Source of the DNA: Novilysobacter selenitireducens
Lineage (GTDB): Bacteria; Pseudomonadota; Gammaproteobacteria; Xanthomonadales; Xanthomonadaceae
Length of the DNA stretch: 64,000 bases
Assembly: GCF_020026895.1 (NCBI RefSeq)
Contig: NZ_JAINZW010000008.1
Span: 29,155 to 93,154, forward strand
Direction: 5' to 3'
A program made the translations under genes and the position numbers. Positions 1 to 10,678 of this stretch are shown one piece after another. The first letter of the stretch is position 1. Each line of letters starts with the position of its first letter. The notes under the pieces were generated by a model, which ran no database searches, was not told the origin of the DNA, and was given only the letters and a program-made list of their open reading frames with translations.

Positions 1-1271
1 TTCACGAACTTGGCGATGCGCCAGGCGAACAGCAGATCGTCCATCTGCTTGTCGGTGGGTGCCAGCTGGCTGACCACCTTGAGCTCATCGCGGCCGACCT
101 CGCGGATGTCGCTGGTCTGCATCAGCAGGCCGGAGCCGACGCGCTTGATGTCGAAGTTGTTGCGGCCCTCGCCGTGCGGGATCTGCAGCACGCGCACGTT
201 GGCCTTCTTGGTGGCGTAGTCCAGTGCTGCCGGCTCGAAGTCCGGCGCGATCAGCACCTCGACGAACTGGCGGTCGAGGATGACCTTCGTGGTAGCCGCA
301 TCGAGTTTCGTATTGAACGCGATGATGCCGCCGAAGGCCGAGGTCGGGTCGGTGGCGTACGCCAGCTCGTAGGCATCGCCGCAGGCGACGCCGACCGCGA
401 CGCCGCACGGGTTGGCGTGCTTGACGATCACGCACGCCGGCGCCTCGAACTGGCGCACGCATTCCCACGCCGCATCGGCGTCGGCCAGGTTGTTGAAGCT
501 CAGCTCCTTGCCCTGCAGCTGGGTAAACGTCGCCAGCGTGCCGGGCACCGGGTACAGGTCGCGGTAGAACGCGCCGTGCTGGTGCGGGTTCTCGCCATAG
601 CGCAGGTCCATGACCTTGACGAAGTTGCTGTTGGACTGCGCCGGGAACAGGCCGCGCCCGCCCTCGTCGGTGATCGACGACAGGTAGTTGCTGATGCACG
701 CGTCGTACTGCGCGACGCGATCAAACGCGGCGACCGACAGCGCGAAGCGGGTCCTGCCGCTGAGCGCGCCGGCGTTGTCGGCCAGCTCGGCGATCAGCGC
801 CGGGTACTGCGCCGGGTCCGTGGCGACCGCGACGCGCGCGAAGTTCTTGGCCGCCGAGCGCAGCATCGCCGGGCCGCCGATGTCGATGTTCTCGACGATC
901 TCGTCCATCGTGCTGTCGGGGTTGGCCGAAACCGACTCGAACGGGTACAGGTTGAGCACCAGCAGGTCGATCGGCGCGATGCCGTGCTCGGCCATCACCG
1001 CCTCGTCGGTGCCGGCGCGGCCGAGCAGGCCGCCGTGCACGACCGGGTGCAGCGTCTTGACGCGGCCGTCCATCATTTCCGGGAAACCGGTGTGGTCGCT
1101 GACATCGGTGACCTCCAGCCCCGCGTCACGCAGCGCCTTGGCGGTGCCGCCGGTCGACAGCAGCGCGACGCCGTGGCCGGCCAGCGCACGGGCCAGTTCG
1201 ACCAGGCCGGTCTTGTCGGAGACGGACAGCAGCGCGCGGCGAATCGTCACCGTCGGAAGGGAGGCGGTCAT
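1..1271 (-). CDS. purH: Bifunctional AICAR formyltransferase/IMP cyclohydrolase, 3' end outside window
   Basis: It catalyses the last two steps of IMP synthesis in purine biosynthesis: formylation of AICAR and ring closure to IMP. The reading frame starts with ATG at 1271 ([20 protein letters not shown]) and stays open to the window edge, giving about 423 codons of an enzyme usually near 525 residues, so the C-terminal fifth is missing. The N-terminal MGS-like cyclohydrolase domain is clear, with [15 protein letters not shown], the [11 protein letters not shown] motif and LVLNLYPF. The transformylase domain follows. It lies 150 bp downstream of fis on the same strand, the fis-purH order usual in xanthomonads. 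Identification is secure; only the C terminus cannot be inspected. Confidence 0.95.
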   Translation of the reverse strand, partial: MTASLPTVTIRRALLSVSDKTGLVELARALAGHGVALLSTGGTAKALRDAGLEVTDVSDHTGFPEMMDGRVKTLHPVVHGGLLGRAGTDEAVMAEHGIAPIDLLVLNLYPFESVSANPDSTMDEIVENIDIGGPAMLRSAAKNFARVAVATDPAQYPALIAELADNAGALSGRTRFALSVAAFDRVAQYDACISNYLSSITDEGGRGLFPAQSNSNFVKVMDLRYGENPHQHGAFYRDLYPVPGTLATFTQLQGKELSFNNLADADAAWECVRQFEAPACVIVKHANPCGVAVGVACGDAYELAYATDPTSAFGGIIAFNTKLDAATTKVILDRQFVEVLIAPDFEPAALDYATKKANVRVLQIPHGEGRNNFDIKRVGSGLLMQTSDIREVGRDELKVVSQLAPTDKQMDDLLFAWRIAKFV

Positions 1272-1421
1272 GCGTGGGTTCCGGCTTGGGGGCCGGAAAT
1301 TATAGCGGGGGTGGTACGGCTTACCCGGGCGGGTCGTCAGTCGAGCGGCCCTGCTGCATTGCCTCAGGAAAGGTCCGCCCGGCTTTGCAGCCTCTAGCCC
1401 CCAGCCTCCAGTCCCTCAACT

Positions 1422-1694
1422 TCAGGCCAGCCCGTACTCGCGCAGCTTCTTGCGCAGCGTGGCGCGGTGGATGCCCAGCATCGTCGCGGCGCGGCTCTGG
1501 TTGCCGTCGCAGTGTTCGAGCACCTCGGCGAACAGCGGGATCTCCAGCTCGCGCAGGGCGATCTCGTAGAGGTTCTCGGTGCCGGAGCCGTTGAGGTCGC
1601 CCAGGTAGCGGCGGATCGACGTGGCCACGTGGTCGCGCAAAGGCACGCGCGGGCCCGGGCGGGCGGAATCGTGGCGGTCGGCTGCAGCGTTCAA
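1422..1694 (-). CDS. fis: Fis family DNA-binding protein
   Basis: A 90-residue nucleoid-associated regulator. The C-terminal helix-turn-helix is intact ([20 protein letters not shown], then LREYGLA), and the central helices match the Fis dimer core, so length and layout are those of Fis. The start appears to be TTG at 1694, because no ATG lies in frame upstream and GGGGA sits about 8 nt before it; a GTG at codon 17 is the alternative. It lies between the DUF3426 gene (130 bp upstream) and purH (150 bp downstream), all on the minus strand and possibly co-transcribed. Fis proteins bend DNA and tune stable RNA and growth-phase genes; targets here are unknown. Confidence 0.88.
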   Translation of the reverse strand: MNAAADRHDSARPGPRVPLRDHVATSIRRYLGDLNGSGTENLYEIALRELEIPLFAEVLEHCDGNQSRAATMLGIHRATLRKKLREYGLA

Positions 1695-1824
1695 GAGCGG
1701 TCCCCGTATGAAACATCCGTCGTCGAAGTGGCCGGCTCACGGTCGGGCGGCGGGACGACGGACCGGGGAGTCTAGCGCGTGCTGGCGGCAGCGGACACTG
1801 TCGCCGCGCATTCAGTCGATGCGA

Positions 1825-2658
1825 TCAACGAAAGTCGAAAGTGAAGGCGACGATCGGTGCGGCCGGTTCACGCACGTCGAAGCGCACCGAGGCGCTCTGG
1901 CCTGGCGCGAGCCGTGCATCGACATTCGTGGAAGGGCGGTACTCGTCGGGGGTGAACGCGCGCGCTGCCACTTCCCGGCCATCGACGTCCGTCAGACCCA
2001 CGCGCAGCGTTGGCCACGCCTGCGGCCACCGTGCGTCGTTGCGGAAGCTGGCGGTGACTTCGAGCACGCCATTGGTGCCGGCCTTGGGCCGCACGTTGCG
2101 GTCGAGCATCTGGAACGCGCCCGGCTCATGCCAGGCGGGAAGCTCGCACCCGAACGCACTGCAGGCCGCTTGCACCCAAGGACGCCAACGCGCGTCCGTC
2201 GCCAGTTCGGCACGCTGTGCCAGCAGCAGTTGCACGAGCAGCACCACCGTCAGCAGTGCGGCGGCGATACGCAACGGCCAGCGCAGCGTATCGGCCTCAC
2301 CCGGCAGGGTGATGCGCGCGAAGCTGGGGCCATGGCGACCGCGCGTGCGGGCCCGGCGTGCCGGCGGTGGTGGCGGGACGTTGTCGACGGTCGCGGTCAC
2401 GGTCGACGTCGCGTCTTCGGGTTCGTCTTCGTCAGGCGTATCGATGGGCAGCGAAGGTGCAGCTTCCGCTGGCGCATCGACATCTGACGTGTCGTGGGTG
2501 GCGCCCGCATTGATGGCCGTTGCGGCGGGCTCGTCGAGCGGCCCCGACGCGGCAGGATCTTCCAGCGGCTGCTCGCAGCGCGGACAGCGCTGGCCCTGCG
2601 CATCGCCCGGGGCGAGCAGCGAAACCAGGAAACCGCAATGCGGGCAGGGCAGGAACAT
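1825..2658 (-). CDS. Zinc ribbon and DUF3426 membrane protein
   Basis: A 277-residue protein. It opens with a zinc ribbon (CPHCG at residues 5-9, CPRCE around 30-34), followed by a long acidic and proline-rich linker (about 40-110), one transmembrane helix near 130-148 (LRIAAALLTVVLLVQLLLAQ), and a C-terminal beta-rich domain of the DUF3426 type that would face the periplasm. Such proteins are commonly encoded between prmA and fis. Family function is unknown; the layout suggests a cytoplasmic metal-binding head tethered to a periplasmic Ig-like domain. The ATG at 2658 fits because the first CxxC follows directly. Confidence 0.85.
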   Translation of the reverse strand: MFLPCPHCGFLVSLLAPGDAQGQRCPRCEQPLEDPAASGPLDEPAATAINAGATHDTSDVDAPAEAAPSLPIDTPDEDEPEDATSTVTATVDNVPPPPPARRARTRGRHGPSFARITLPGEADTLRWPLRIAAALLTVVLLVQLLLAQRAELATDARWRPWVQAACSAFGCELPAWHEPGAFQMLDRNVRPKAGTNGVLEVTASFRNDARWPQAWPTLRVGLTDVDGREVAARAFTPDEYRPSTNVDARLAPGQSASVRFDVREPAAPIVAFTFDFR

Positions 2659-2926
2659 GGGGGCCGAGTGTAAGGGGACGATGCAGCGCGGGCGACAGGG
2701 CGGCCGTGGCGTGGCGTGATGCGAGTCGCGTAATCGCGACGCGGGCGCGTGCGATCAAGCCACGCGCATGCGCGCGTTGAGCGTCTCCTGTAGGAGCGAC
2801 GTAAGTCGCGATCCGCGAATCGGGCGAGGGTGCGGTCGCGACTTACGTCGCTCCTACAAGGGCGGTGTCACCCGGCGCCTTGGATGCGTGATCGCGGCTG
2901 AAGCCGCTCCTACAGGAGCTGCGGTC
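2659..2926. repeat. Gap with REP-like cluster, family A (three copies at 2789-2914)
   Basis: This 268-bp gap between prmA and the DUF3426 gene has no credible gene. It holds three copies of a 23-bp unit beginning TGTAGGAGCG and ending in CGCGA. Copy one (2789-2811) and copy two (2836-2858) form a perfect 23-bp inverted repeat with a 24-bp spacer. Copy three (2892-2914) is in the same orientation as copy two and differs at a few internal positions. The same unit recurs at 57228-57384. The arrangement resembles REP/BIME elements of xanthomonads and pseudomonads, usually linked to RAYT transposases; none is in the window. Confidence 0.85.
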
Positions 2927-3844
2927 TTAGCGGCGGCGTCCGGTCACGCGCATCCAGTCATCGGACTGCTCCGCGCGCAGGTCGTCGAACGCCTCCGCGT
3001 AGCGCGCCATCACTTCACCTTCCTGCCCGGCGAGGATGCCCGACAGGGCGATGTACCCGCCCGGCGCGACACGCGCGGCGATCACGTCGGCCAGCTCCAC
3101 CAGCGCCGAGGCCAGGATGTTGGCCACGACCACCGGGTAGGCACCGGCCGGTGCGTCGTCCGGCAGGTAGGCCGACAGCCGTGCGTCCTCGCCGTTGCGC
3201 TGCGCGTTGTCGAGGGTGGCGGCGATCGCCTGCGGATCGTTGTCGATGCCGATGGCGTCGCATGCACCGAGCTTGAGCGCGGCCAGCGCGAGGATCCCCG
3301 AGCCGCAACCGAAATCGAGCACGCGCGAGCCGTCGAGCACGCCCTCGTCGGCCAGCGCGTCCAGCCACTGCAGGCACAGCGCGGTGGTGGGGTGCGTGCC
3401 CGAGCCGAACGCCAGGCCCGGGTCCAGGCGCACGACCGCGGCATCGTCGGCATCGGTGCCCGGCGGCAGGTCGTGGTTCCACGGCACGATCCAGGTGCGG
3501 CGGCCGAACTGCAGCGGCACGTACTGGTCCATCCACGCGCGTTCCCAGTCCTGGTCGGCGACCTCGCGGAACGCCGCACGCGACCAGTCGATGCCTTCGT
3601 CGGCGGCCTGCAGCGCGTGCAACAGCAGCTCGCGCGGCGTGCCGTCCGGGAACAGCGCGGTCAACTGCATGTCGTCCCACAGCGGCGTCTGGCCGACACC
3701 CGGCTCGAAGATCGCCTGCTCGTCCGGCGCGTCGGCGTGCGCATCGGCCAGCGTCACCGAGAGCGCGCCGACTCTCTCCAGCGCCTGTTCGTACCGCGGC
3801 TGCTGGACCTGGCTGCAGGGGAGGGTGAGTTCGAGGAAGGGCAT
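2927..3844 (-). CDS. prmA: Ribosomal protein L11 methyltransferase
   Basis: It transfers methyl groups from SAM to ribosomal protein L11. The 305-residue product has the N-terminal substrate-recognition domain and then a class I methyltransferase domain, with [14 protein letters not shown] at 141-154, the SAM loop [10 protein letters not shown] at 177-186 and NILA at 242-245. Length matches the family. It follows accC on the same strand, 134 bp away across an inverted repeat. It is non-essential in bacteria where it has been tested. ATG at 3844. Confidence 0.95.
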   Translation of the reverse strand: MPFLELTLPCSQVQQPRYEQALERVGALSVTLADAHADAPDEQAIFEPGVGQTPLWDDMQLTALFPDGTPRELLLHALQAADEGIDWSRAAFREVADQDWERAWMDQYVPLQFGRRTWIVPWNHDLPPGTDADDAAVVRLDPGLAFGSGTHPTTALCLQWLDALADEGVLDGSRVLDFGCGSGILALAALKLGACDAIGIDNDPQAIAATLDNAQRNGEDARLSAYLPDDAPAGAYPVVVANILASALVELADVIAARVAPGGYIALSGILAGQEGEVMARYAEAFDDLRAEQSDDWMRVTGRRR

Positions 3845-3876
3845 GGGAGCGGCGTCGGTGTCGGGTCGCCCATTGT

Positions 3877-3953
3877 GTAGCCCGGGTAAGCGGAGCGCAC
3901 CCGGGGCGTTTGCGTCAGACGGTTCCCGGGTGCGCTGCGCTTACCCGGGCTAC
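3877..3953. repeat. Inverted repeat, family B, between accC and prmA
   Basis: Two 29-nt arms, 3877-3905 and 3925-3953, are reverse complements at 28 of 29 positions and separated by 19 nt. The arm starts GTAGCCCGGGTAAGCG. The size and self-complementarity resemble interspersed intergenic repeats of xanthomonads. As RNA it would fold into one long hairpin between accC and prmA and could modulate prmA expression or protect accC mRNA; that is inference. Confidence 0.8.
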
Positions 3954-3978
3954 GTCCGCACCTGCGGGAAGCGCCGGG

Positions 3979-5346
<1,368 letters not shown>

Positions 5347-5356
5347 GCGTCGCGCC

Positions 5357-5839
5357 TCAGCCGATTACGAACAGCGGCTGGTCGAACTCGATCGGCTGGC
5401 CGTTCTCGGCCAGCACCTTGAGCACGGTGCCGGAGACGTCGGCCTCGATCGGGTTGAACATCTTCATCGCCTCGATGATCGCCAGCGTCTCGCCGGCCTT
5501 GACCGACTGGCCGACCGTGACGAATGCGGGCTTGTCCGGGGCCGGCGAGGTGTAGAAGGTGCCGACCATCGGCGCGCGCACGACGTGGCCGTCGGGCAGC
5601 TGTTGCGCCGAGGACGACTCGCCGCCGGACTTGCCGCCGCCGGTGGCGGCTTCGGTGGGCGAATGCATCGGCATCGGGGCCATCGGCGCCGGGGCATGGT
5701 GCATGGCCGGTGCCGACACCACCGCGCCCTTGGGCGTGCGTGCCAGGCGGACGGACTCTTCGCCCTCCTTGATCTCGATTTCGGCGAGGTTCGACTCTTC
5801 CAGCAGGTCGATGAGCTTCTTGATCTTGCGCAGGTCCAT
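5357..5839 (-). CDS. accB: Acetyl-CoA carboxylase, biotin carboxyl carrier protein
   Basis: A 160-residue carrier that shuttles carboxybiotin between AccC and the carboxyltransferase. The N-terminal [18 protein letters not shown] helix, a flexible Ala/Pro/Met/Gly linker (about 45-80), and a C-terminal biotinyl domain with EAMKMFN are visible; the biotinylated lysine is K126, 34 residues from the end as usual. The thumb segment [14 protein letters not shown] is present. It sits between aroQ and accC, the classic aroQ-accB-accC order. Confidence 0.98.
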   Translation of the reverse strand: MDLRKIKKLIDLLEESNLAEIEIKEGEESVRLARTPKGAVVSAPAMHHAPAPMAPMPMHSPTEAATGGGKSGGESSSAQQLPDGHVVRAPMVGTFYTSPAPDKPAFVTVGQSVKAGETLAIIEAMKMFNPIEADVSGTVLKVLAENGQPIEFDQPLFVIG

Positions 5840-5898
5840 GGCGGGCCTCTGGGTGGGCCCCGCAGGGCGGGGCGTGGATGCGAAGGGGGTAAGCGTTG

Positions 5899-6366
5899 TC
5901 AGGACGGCTTGCGGCGGGCGCTGGCGTGGTTGTCCAGCCAGGCCAGCGCGGCGTCCAGGGCGAAGCGGTAGCTGTGCTCGCCGAAGCCGGCGACCACGCC
6001 CAGGGCGAGGTCGCTGAAGTAGCTGTGGCGGCGGAACGGCTCGCGGGTGTGCGGGTTGGACAGGTGCACCTCGATGAAGGGCACCTCGACCGCGGCGAGC
6101 GCGTCGCGCAGAGCGACGCTGGTGTGGGTGAAGGCCGCCGGGTTGATCAGGATCAGCGCGGTGCCGTCGTGGCGCGCGGCCTGCACCCGGTCCACCAGCA
6201 CGTGCTCGGCATTGGACTGCAGGCTGTCGAAGCCGTGGCCGGCCGCCTCGACCCCGGCGCGCAGGGCGCCATCGATCTGGGCCAGCGTGGTGCGGCCATA
6301 GATCGTGGGCTCGCGTTCGCCGAGCAGGTTGAGGTTGGGGCCGTGCAGGGCCAGCAGCTTTGCCAT
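5899..6366 (-). CDS. aroQ: Type II 3-dehydroquinate dehydratase
   Basis: It converts 3-dehydroquinate to 3-dehydroshikimate in the shikimate pathway. The 155-residue product begins [20 protein letters not shown] and keeps the family signatures: the active-site loop tyrosine in [20 protein letters not shown] and the catalytic-histidine segment [17 protein letters not shown]. The frame is open further upstream, but the ATG at 6366 places the conserved strand directly at the N terminus. First gene of the aroQ-accB-accC set; accB starts 59 bp downstream. Confidence 0.96.
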   Translation of the reverse strand: MAKLLALHGPNLNLLGEREPTIYGRTTLAQIDGALRAGVEAAGHGFDSLQSNAEHVLVDRVQAARHDGTALILINPAAFTHTSVALRDALAAVEVPFIEVHLSNPHTREPFRRHSYFSDLALGVVAGFGEHSYRFALDAALAWLDNHASARRKPS

Positions 6367-6505
6367 GGGGCCGGGCGGAGGCGGAAAGGCCGGAGTGTGC
6401 GTGAGCGCACCCGCGCTGTCCAGACGTTCGCCGCCCATTCGCCGAAGTTGTCGCGATTTAAGCGGGCGTTTGAGTTTCCGCTCTAGACGCCGGCGTATGG
6501 CGCAC

Positions 6506-7111
6506 TCAGTCCAGTCGGGCCCAGCCGTCGATCTCGCCGTGCTCGAACGGCCCGATGCGTTGCTTGACCAGCCGTCCCTCGGCGTCGATCAGCGCCGTGT
6601 AGGGCAGGACGCCCTTGGGATTGCCCAGCCGCACGCCGGCGTCCGCCGGGCCGGCGGCGTCCAGCGCGATCGTGTAACTGACAGGGATTTTCCGCAGGAA
6701 GTCGCGCACGGCCGCTTCGTCGTCCAGCGCGATGCCGACCACGGCGGTACCGGTGTCGCCCTGGGCGGTGGCGAAGCGCTCCAGTTCCGGCATCTCCTCG
6801 ATGCACGGGCCGCACCAGCTGGCCCACAAGTTCACGAGGACAGGACGGCCGGCGCGATCGGCCGGCAGGCGCAGGGTGCCGCCGTCGAGCAGGGCGACGC
6901 TGACATCCGGGATCGCCTCGCCGCGGCGGGCCACCTCGACCCCCGCCGGCGGCGGCGGCGCGCTGGCGGCCGCCGCGGCATTGAGTGCGCGCTGGCCGGC
7001 CTCGGTGCGCAGCAAGGGGCCGGGGCCGTTGACCATCAGGCCGGCGGCCACGCCCAGCAGGCCGGCCGCGACGGCGACCAGCAGCACCTTCGTGGTGCCC
7101 GATAGCGCCAT
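6506..7111 (-). CDS. TlpA-like thioredoxin-fold protein
   Basis: A 201-residue membrane-anchored thiol-disulfide protein. One N-terminal helix (about 8-28) is followed by a periplasmic thioredoxin fold with WASWCGPC; the active cysteines are C100 and C103. Its ATG overlaps the dsbD stop by one base (TAATG), so translation is coupled, and DsbD is the likely electron donor. The cis-Pro region reads [11 protein letters not shown]. Family members reduce apo-cytochrome c or other periplasmic thiols, or detect stress; the exact client is not evident. The open frame extends upstream inside dsbD but is not credible there. Confidence 0.9.
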   Translation of the reverse strand: MALSGTTKVLLVAVAAGLLGVAAGLMVNGPGPLLRTEAGQRALNAAAAASAPPPPAGVEVARRGEAIPDVSVALLDGGTLRLPADRAGRPVLVNLWASWCGPCIEEMPELERFATAQGDTGTAVVGIALDDEAAVRDFLRKIPVSYTIALDAAGPADAGVRLGNPKGVLPYTALIDAEGRLVKQRIGPFEHGEIDGWARLD

Positions 7112-9594
7112 TACGGCGACCCTGCAGCGGCGGCCGGCGATTGCGCGCGGCGTGCGCGCTCGGCGAAGGCGGGCGCCTTCTCGAAGCCGAACAGGCGCAG
7201 GTCGCGGCGCTCGCGGCCCTCGACGAAGTACAGCGTGGCCGGCGGGCCGATGATGCCCAGCCGCTTCATCAGTGCCTGGTCGAGTTCGTCGTTGGCGGTG
7301 ACGTCGGCCTTGACCAGCACGAAGCCGTCCAGCGCGTCGTGCACCTCGCGCTCGGGGAAGGTGTACTTCTCCATTTCCTTGCAGGCCACGCACCAGTCGG
7401 CATAGAAGTCGAGCATCAGCGGCTGGCCGGCTTGGGCGGCGGCGGCGATGGCGGCGTCGAGGTCATCGGTGGATTTGATCTTGCGGAAGGGCAGCTCGGC
7501 GGCCTGCGCCGGCCCGCTGCCCAGCCCGGCCAGCGGCTGCAGCGGGTCGCGCCCGCCGGCCATCGCACCGACCAGCTGCGCGCCGCCGGCCACGCCCAGC
7601 AGCAGCGCCAGGGTCGCCAGGACGGCGCGACGACCGGGGTGCAGGGCCGCCTTGCCGACGATCACCACGCCCACGGTGGCCGCCGCGCCCAGCAGCAGCA
7701 CGCCCCACAGGGCCAGGGTGGCGGGGGCCGGAAGGATCCGCGACAGCATCCACACCGCCAGCCCCAGGAACACGAAGCCGAACGCGCGCTGGATCGCGAC
7801 CATCCACGGCCCGCTGGTGGGCAAACCGCGCCCGGCTGCCACGCCAAAGGCCACCAGCGGTGCGCCCATGCCCATCGCCAGCGCGAACAACGCCGCGCCG
7901 CCGAACACCGGGTCCTGGGTCTGGCCGATGTAGAGCACGGCGCCGGCCAGCGGCGGTGCCACGCACGGCCCGACGATCAGTGCCGAGAGGGCGCCCATGA
8001 TCGCCACGCCGCTCCACGAGCCACCGCGCTGGCGGTCGGCGACCTCGCCCAGGCGGCTGCGCAGGCCGGCCGGCAGTTGCAGCTCGTACAGGCCGAAGCT
8101 CGACAGCGCGAGCGCGACGAACAGCAGCGCGAACGCGACGATCACCCACGGCGTCTGGAAGGCGATCTGCAGGTTGGCGCCGGCCAGCCCGGCCAGCACG
8201 CCGGCGGCGGTGAACACGAGTGCATTGGCCAGCACGTAGACCAGCGACAGCGCGGCGGCGCGACGCGCGCCCAGGCCGGGGCCGTGGCCGGCGATCAGGC
8301 CCGAGAGGATCGGGATCATCGGCAACACGCACGGCGTGAACGCCAGTCCGAGCCCGAGCCCGAAGAACACCAGCAGCGCCCAGGCGCGATGCGGCCCGGC
8401 AAGGGCGGCGGCGAGACGGCTGTCCTCGGCGAGCGGGGCGGTCGCGGCGTCGGCACCGGCCGCTGATTCAGGCGCTACCGGCGCATCGGGGCGGTCCTCT
8501 GTCGTGGCCGTGGCGCCCGATGCGGCGCCCGCGCCGGCCGCTTCGCTGGCCGCGGGAGCCTTGGAACCCGCATCAACGACTTCGGCCGTGGCGGCCTGCG
8601 CGTCCGGCGAAACCGGCGCGTCGGACTCAACCTCCGGCGCAGCGGCCGTCACCGTTCCCGCGGGCAGCTCCAGCGACACCGTGCGCGTCATCGGCGGGTA
8701 GCAGATACCGTCGGACTGGCAACCCTGGAAGCCCGCGACCACGCGGATCGGGCCGCCGCCGGCCCCGTCGCGCCGCAGCGGGAGCGGCACGTCGATCTGG
8801 TCGAAGAACACCGTGGTCGTGCCGAAATACTCGTCCTTGTGGCGCACGCCCGCCGGCCACTGCAGTGCACCGGGGCGAATGCCTTCGCGGCCCGCGGTCT
8901 CGCCTTCGATCGCCAGCGTGGTCTTGTCCCGATAGAGGTAGTAGCCCGGCGCCGGCGTGAAGCGCAGCAGCAGGCGGTCGCCGCCATCGGCGATCGCCTC
9001 GAAGCCGAACGCCTGCTCCGGCGGCAGCGGCAGGGCATCGACACCCACGGGCGTACCACCGCCCAGCAGCGCGTTGCCACCGGATGCCGCGCCGCCGGGC
9101 AGCAGCGTGTTCGATGCCGCCGCGCCTGCCGGCAGGGCCACGTCCAGCGTGCGCGTCTGCGGCGGATAGCAGACGCCGGCGTCCGCGCAGCCCTGGTACT
9201 TCACCGTCAGCGTGGCGCGGGCACCCGTCGGCTGCCCCGCCAAGGTTGCCACCAATTGCCCGCGATAGGTTTCGACGTCGCCGAAGAACTCGTCCTTGTA
9301 GGCCTTGCCGGGCGGCAGTTGCAGCGCCGCGGCGTTGAAGCCGCTCGCGGTTACCGACGTGCGATGGCGATACAGGTAATAGCCATCCGCAATCCGCCAG
9401 CGCACCTCGATCCGCTCGGGACCGGCCGCACGGGCCGACAGCACGAACGCCTCGTCCACCGGCAGCAGGTCGTCCTCATCGACCGCGACGGCGGCCGTGG
9501 ACATGGTGGCCAGCGCGGCCGCGAACGCGCAGGCGCCGAGCCAGCGTCGCAGGGTGGGCCAGCGGTGGGGTGGAGCGGCGGTCGGGTCGGGCAC
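7111..9594 (-). CDS. dsbD: Thiol:disulfide interchange protein DsbD with duplicated alpha domain
   Basis: It carries electrons from cytoplasmic thioredoxin across the inner membrane to periplasmic thioredoxin-fold proteins. From GTG at 9594 the product is 827 residues, well above the usual 570-600. Layout: signal sequence (to about 37); first DsbD-alpha domain with C136/C142 (YQGCADAGVCYPP); second alpha-like domain with C292/C298 (FQGCQSDGICYPP); a low-complexity Ala/Glu/Asp linker (320-395); membrane beta domain with C422 (FTPCVLPMIP) and C544 (GPCVAPPLAG); gamma thioredoxin domain with C735/C738 (DWCVACKE). An in-frame GTG at 9654 would overlap cutA by 52 nt; the 9594 start lies 8 nt after the cutA stop and leaves a normal signal peptide. 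Translationally coupled to the TlpA-like gene. Confidence 0.93.
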   Translation of the reverse strand: MPDPTAAPPHRWPTLRRWLGACAFAAALATMSTAAVAVDEDDLLPVDEAFVLSARAAGPERIEVRWRIADGYYLYRHRTSVTASGFNAAALQLPPGKAYKDEFFGDVETYRGQLVATLAGQPTGARATLTVKYQGCADAGVCYPPQTRTLDVALPAGAAASNTLLPGGAASGGNALLGGGTPVGVDALPLPPEQAFGFEAIADGGDRLLLRFTPAPGYYLYRDKTTLAIEGETAGREGIRPGALQWPAGVRHKDEYFGTTTVFFDQIDVPLPLRRDGAGGGPIRVVAGFQGCQSDGICYPPMTRTVSLELPAGTVTAAAPEVESDAPVSPDAQAATAEVVDAGSKAPAASEAAGAGAASGATATTEDRPDAPVAPESAAGADAATAPLAEDSRLAAALAGPHRAWALLVFFGLGLGLAFTPCVLPMIPILSGLIAGHGPGLGARRAAALSLVYVLANALVFTAAGVLAGLAGANLQIAFQTPWVIVAFALLFVALALSSFGLYELQLPAGLRSRLGEVADRQRGGSWSGVAIMGALSALIVGPCVAPPLAGAVLYIGQTQDPVFGGAALFALAMGMGAPLVAFGVAAGRGLPTSGPWMVAIQRAFGFVFLGLAVWMLSRILPAPATLALWGVLLLGAAATVGVVIVGKAALHPGRRAVLATLALLLGVAGGAQLVGAMAGGRDPLQPLAGLGSGPAQAAELPFRKIKSTDDLDAAIAAAAQAGQPLMLDFYADWCVACKEMEKYTFPEREVHDALDGFVLVKADVTANDELDQALMKRLGIIGPPATLYFVEGRERRDLRLFGFEKAPAFAERARRAQSPAAAAGSP

Positions 9595-9602
9595 GGCGGG
9601 GG

Positions 9603-9944
9603 TCAGCCTTGTTCGGTCGGAGTCGGGTCGGGGCGGGTCTCGTCGGCAACCCACGCCAGGTACGGCGCCAGGCCGCCCGCCGCTTCGACCGCGATCACTT
9701 CCGGCAGTTCATACGGGTGCAGCGCGTGCAGGCGGTCGGTGCAGGCCCGCAGGCGATCGGCCGTTGTCTTGGCCAGCAGCAGGACCTCGTGGGCCTGCTC
9801 GACGGCGCCTTCCCATCGGTAGGTCGAGCGCATGCCGGGCAACACGCTGACGCACGCGGCGAGCCGCTCGGCGACCAGCGCGCGGGCGAGCCGGTCGGCA
9901 GTGGCAGCGTCGGGACAGGCGCAATGGACCAGGACCACGGACAT
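9603..9944 (-). CDS. cutA: Divalent-cation tolerance protein CutA
   Basis: A 113-residue trimeric cytoplasmic protein of the PII-like CutA1 family, linked to copper and other metal tolerance, biochemical role unsettled. Typical signatures are LVHCACPDAATADRLARALV, CVSVLPGMRSTYRWEG, EVLLLAKTT and HPYELPEVIA. It lies directly upstream of dsbD, as in many proteobacteria. ATG at 9944 gives the family's standard length. Confidence 0.95.
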   Translation of the reverse strand: MSVVLVHCACPDAATADRLARALVAERLAACVSVLPGMRSTYRWEGAVEQAHEVLLLAKTTADRLRACTDRLHALHPYELPEVIAVEAAGGLAPYLAWVADETRPDPTPTEQG

Positions 9945-9971
9945 CCGGCCATTGTACCGGCGCGCGTGGGG

Positions 9972-10385
9972 TCAGCCGCCCGCCGGGCGCCGCGTTTCGG
10001 GCGCGCGCGCACGGCCCACGCGCTGCAGGGCCAGCTGCTCCACCACCTCCACCAGCGGCGCGCGTGCCAACACCGGGCTCTCACGGAACGCCGCCAGCAG
10101 GCGCAACTCCAATGGGTCGTCCACCAGCATCGCGTCGGCGGCGGCCACCGAGTCCATCGCCACGTCCTGCGACAGGGTCATGCGGCCTCGCCCCGTGGCC
10201 AACCACTCGTACTGGACGCCGGTGGCCATCGCCGCCTCGCGCAGGTGGCTCGCGCTGGGGGATTTGCCGGGCGTGGCCTCCCAGTGGCTGACGGCGCTGC
10301 GCTGCACGCCCACCGCGTGGGCGAGGGCCGCCTGCGAGAGGCCGGCGTGTCGACGGGCGAGGCGGATGCGCTGTTGCGGGGTCAT
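9972..10385 (-). CDS. XRE family helix-turn-helix regulator
   Basis: A 137-residue cytoplasmic DNA-binding protein. Residues 1-65 are a Cro/C1-type helix-turn-helix (QRIRLARRHAGLSQAALAHA, GVQRSAVSHWE), with the WLATGRG segment common after this domain in such regulators. The C-terminal 70 residues show no recognised sensor. It heads the minus-strand run cutA-dsbD, 27 bp upstream of cutA, but a regulatory link is only inferred. An imperfect dyad at about 10411-10446 (GTAGCG to CGCTAC) lies just upstream and could be its own operator. Confidence 0.85.
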   Translation of the reverse strand: MTPQQRIRLARRHAGLSQAALAHAVGVQRSAVSHWEATPGKSPSASHLREAAMATGVQYEWLATGRGRMTLSQDVAMDSVAAADAMLVDDPLELRLLAAFRESPVLARAPLVEVVEQLALQRVGRARAPETRRPAGG

Positions 10386-10678
10386 GGTCGGATTCCAGCC
10401 AGGTGCCTGAAAGTAGCGACGATACCGATATTGACATCAACCCGCTACCAGCAGTCACTGTGCCTGATCTGCCGCAAGCAAACGCCAGTCATTGCGGACC
10501 CGTGTCACAGCATCCGGCTACCGATGGTCGCTATTTGCGATGGCCGGGAGGCTGGTGCGGGTGACGTGCCGTGCGCATTATCGACTCCGGCTGACACGGA
10601 CGTCAGCTTAGACAAGGGGTGTCTGGTCCGGGGAGGGGCGCTGGAGGCGCTGCGCTGGGATGCCATCTCCATACCGTG
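10386..10678. other. Gene-free stretch, possible small RNA region
   Basis: Nothing here looks like a protein gene on either strand. The stretch lies between divergent genes (XRE to the left, groES to the right) yet is closed on the plus strand by a good hairpin terminator at 10679-10715. That arrangement would be explained by a rightward small transcript. A TTGACA at 10429-10434 could be a -35 element, but no good -10 follows it. The whole gap up to groES is 581 bp; its right half holds the sigma-32 promoter and CIRCE. Confidence 0.3.

Noticed and set aside
1310..1340. Partial match to the family B repeat (CTTACCCGGGCGG) between fis and purH
   Set aside because: Only about 11 bases agree and there is no partner arm; chance in GC-rich DNA is likely.
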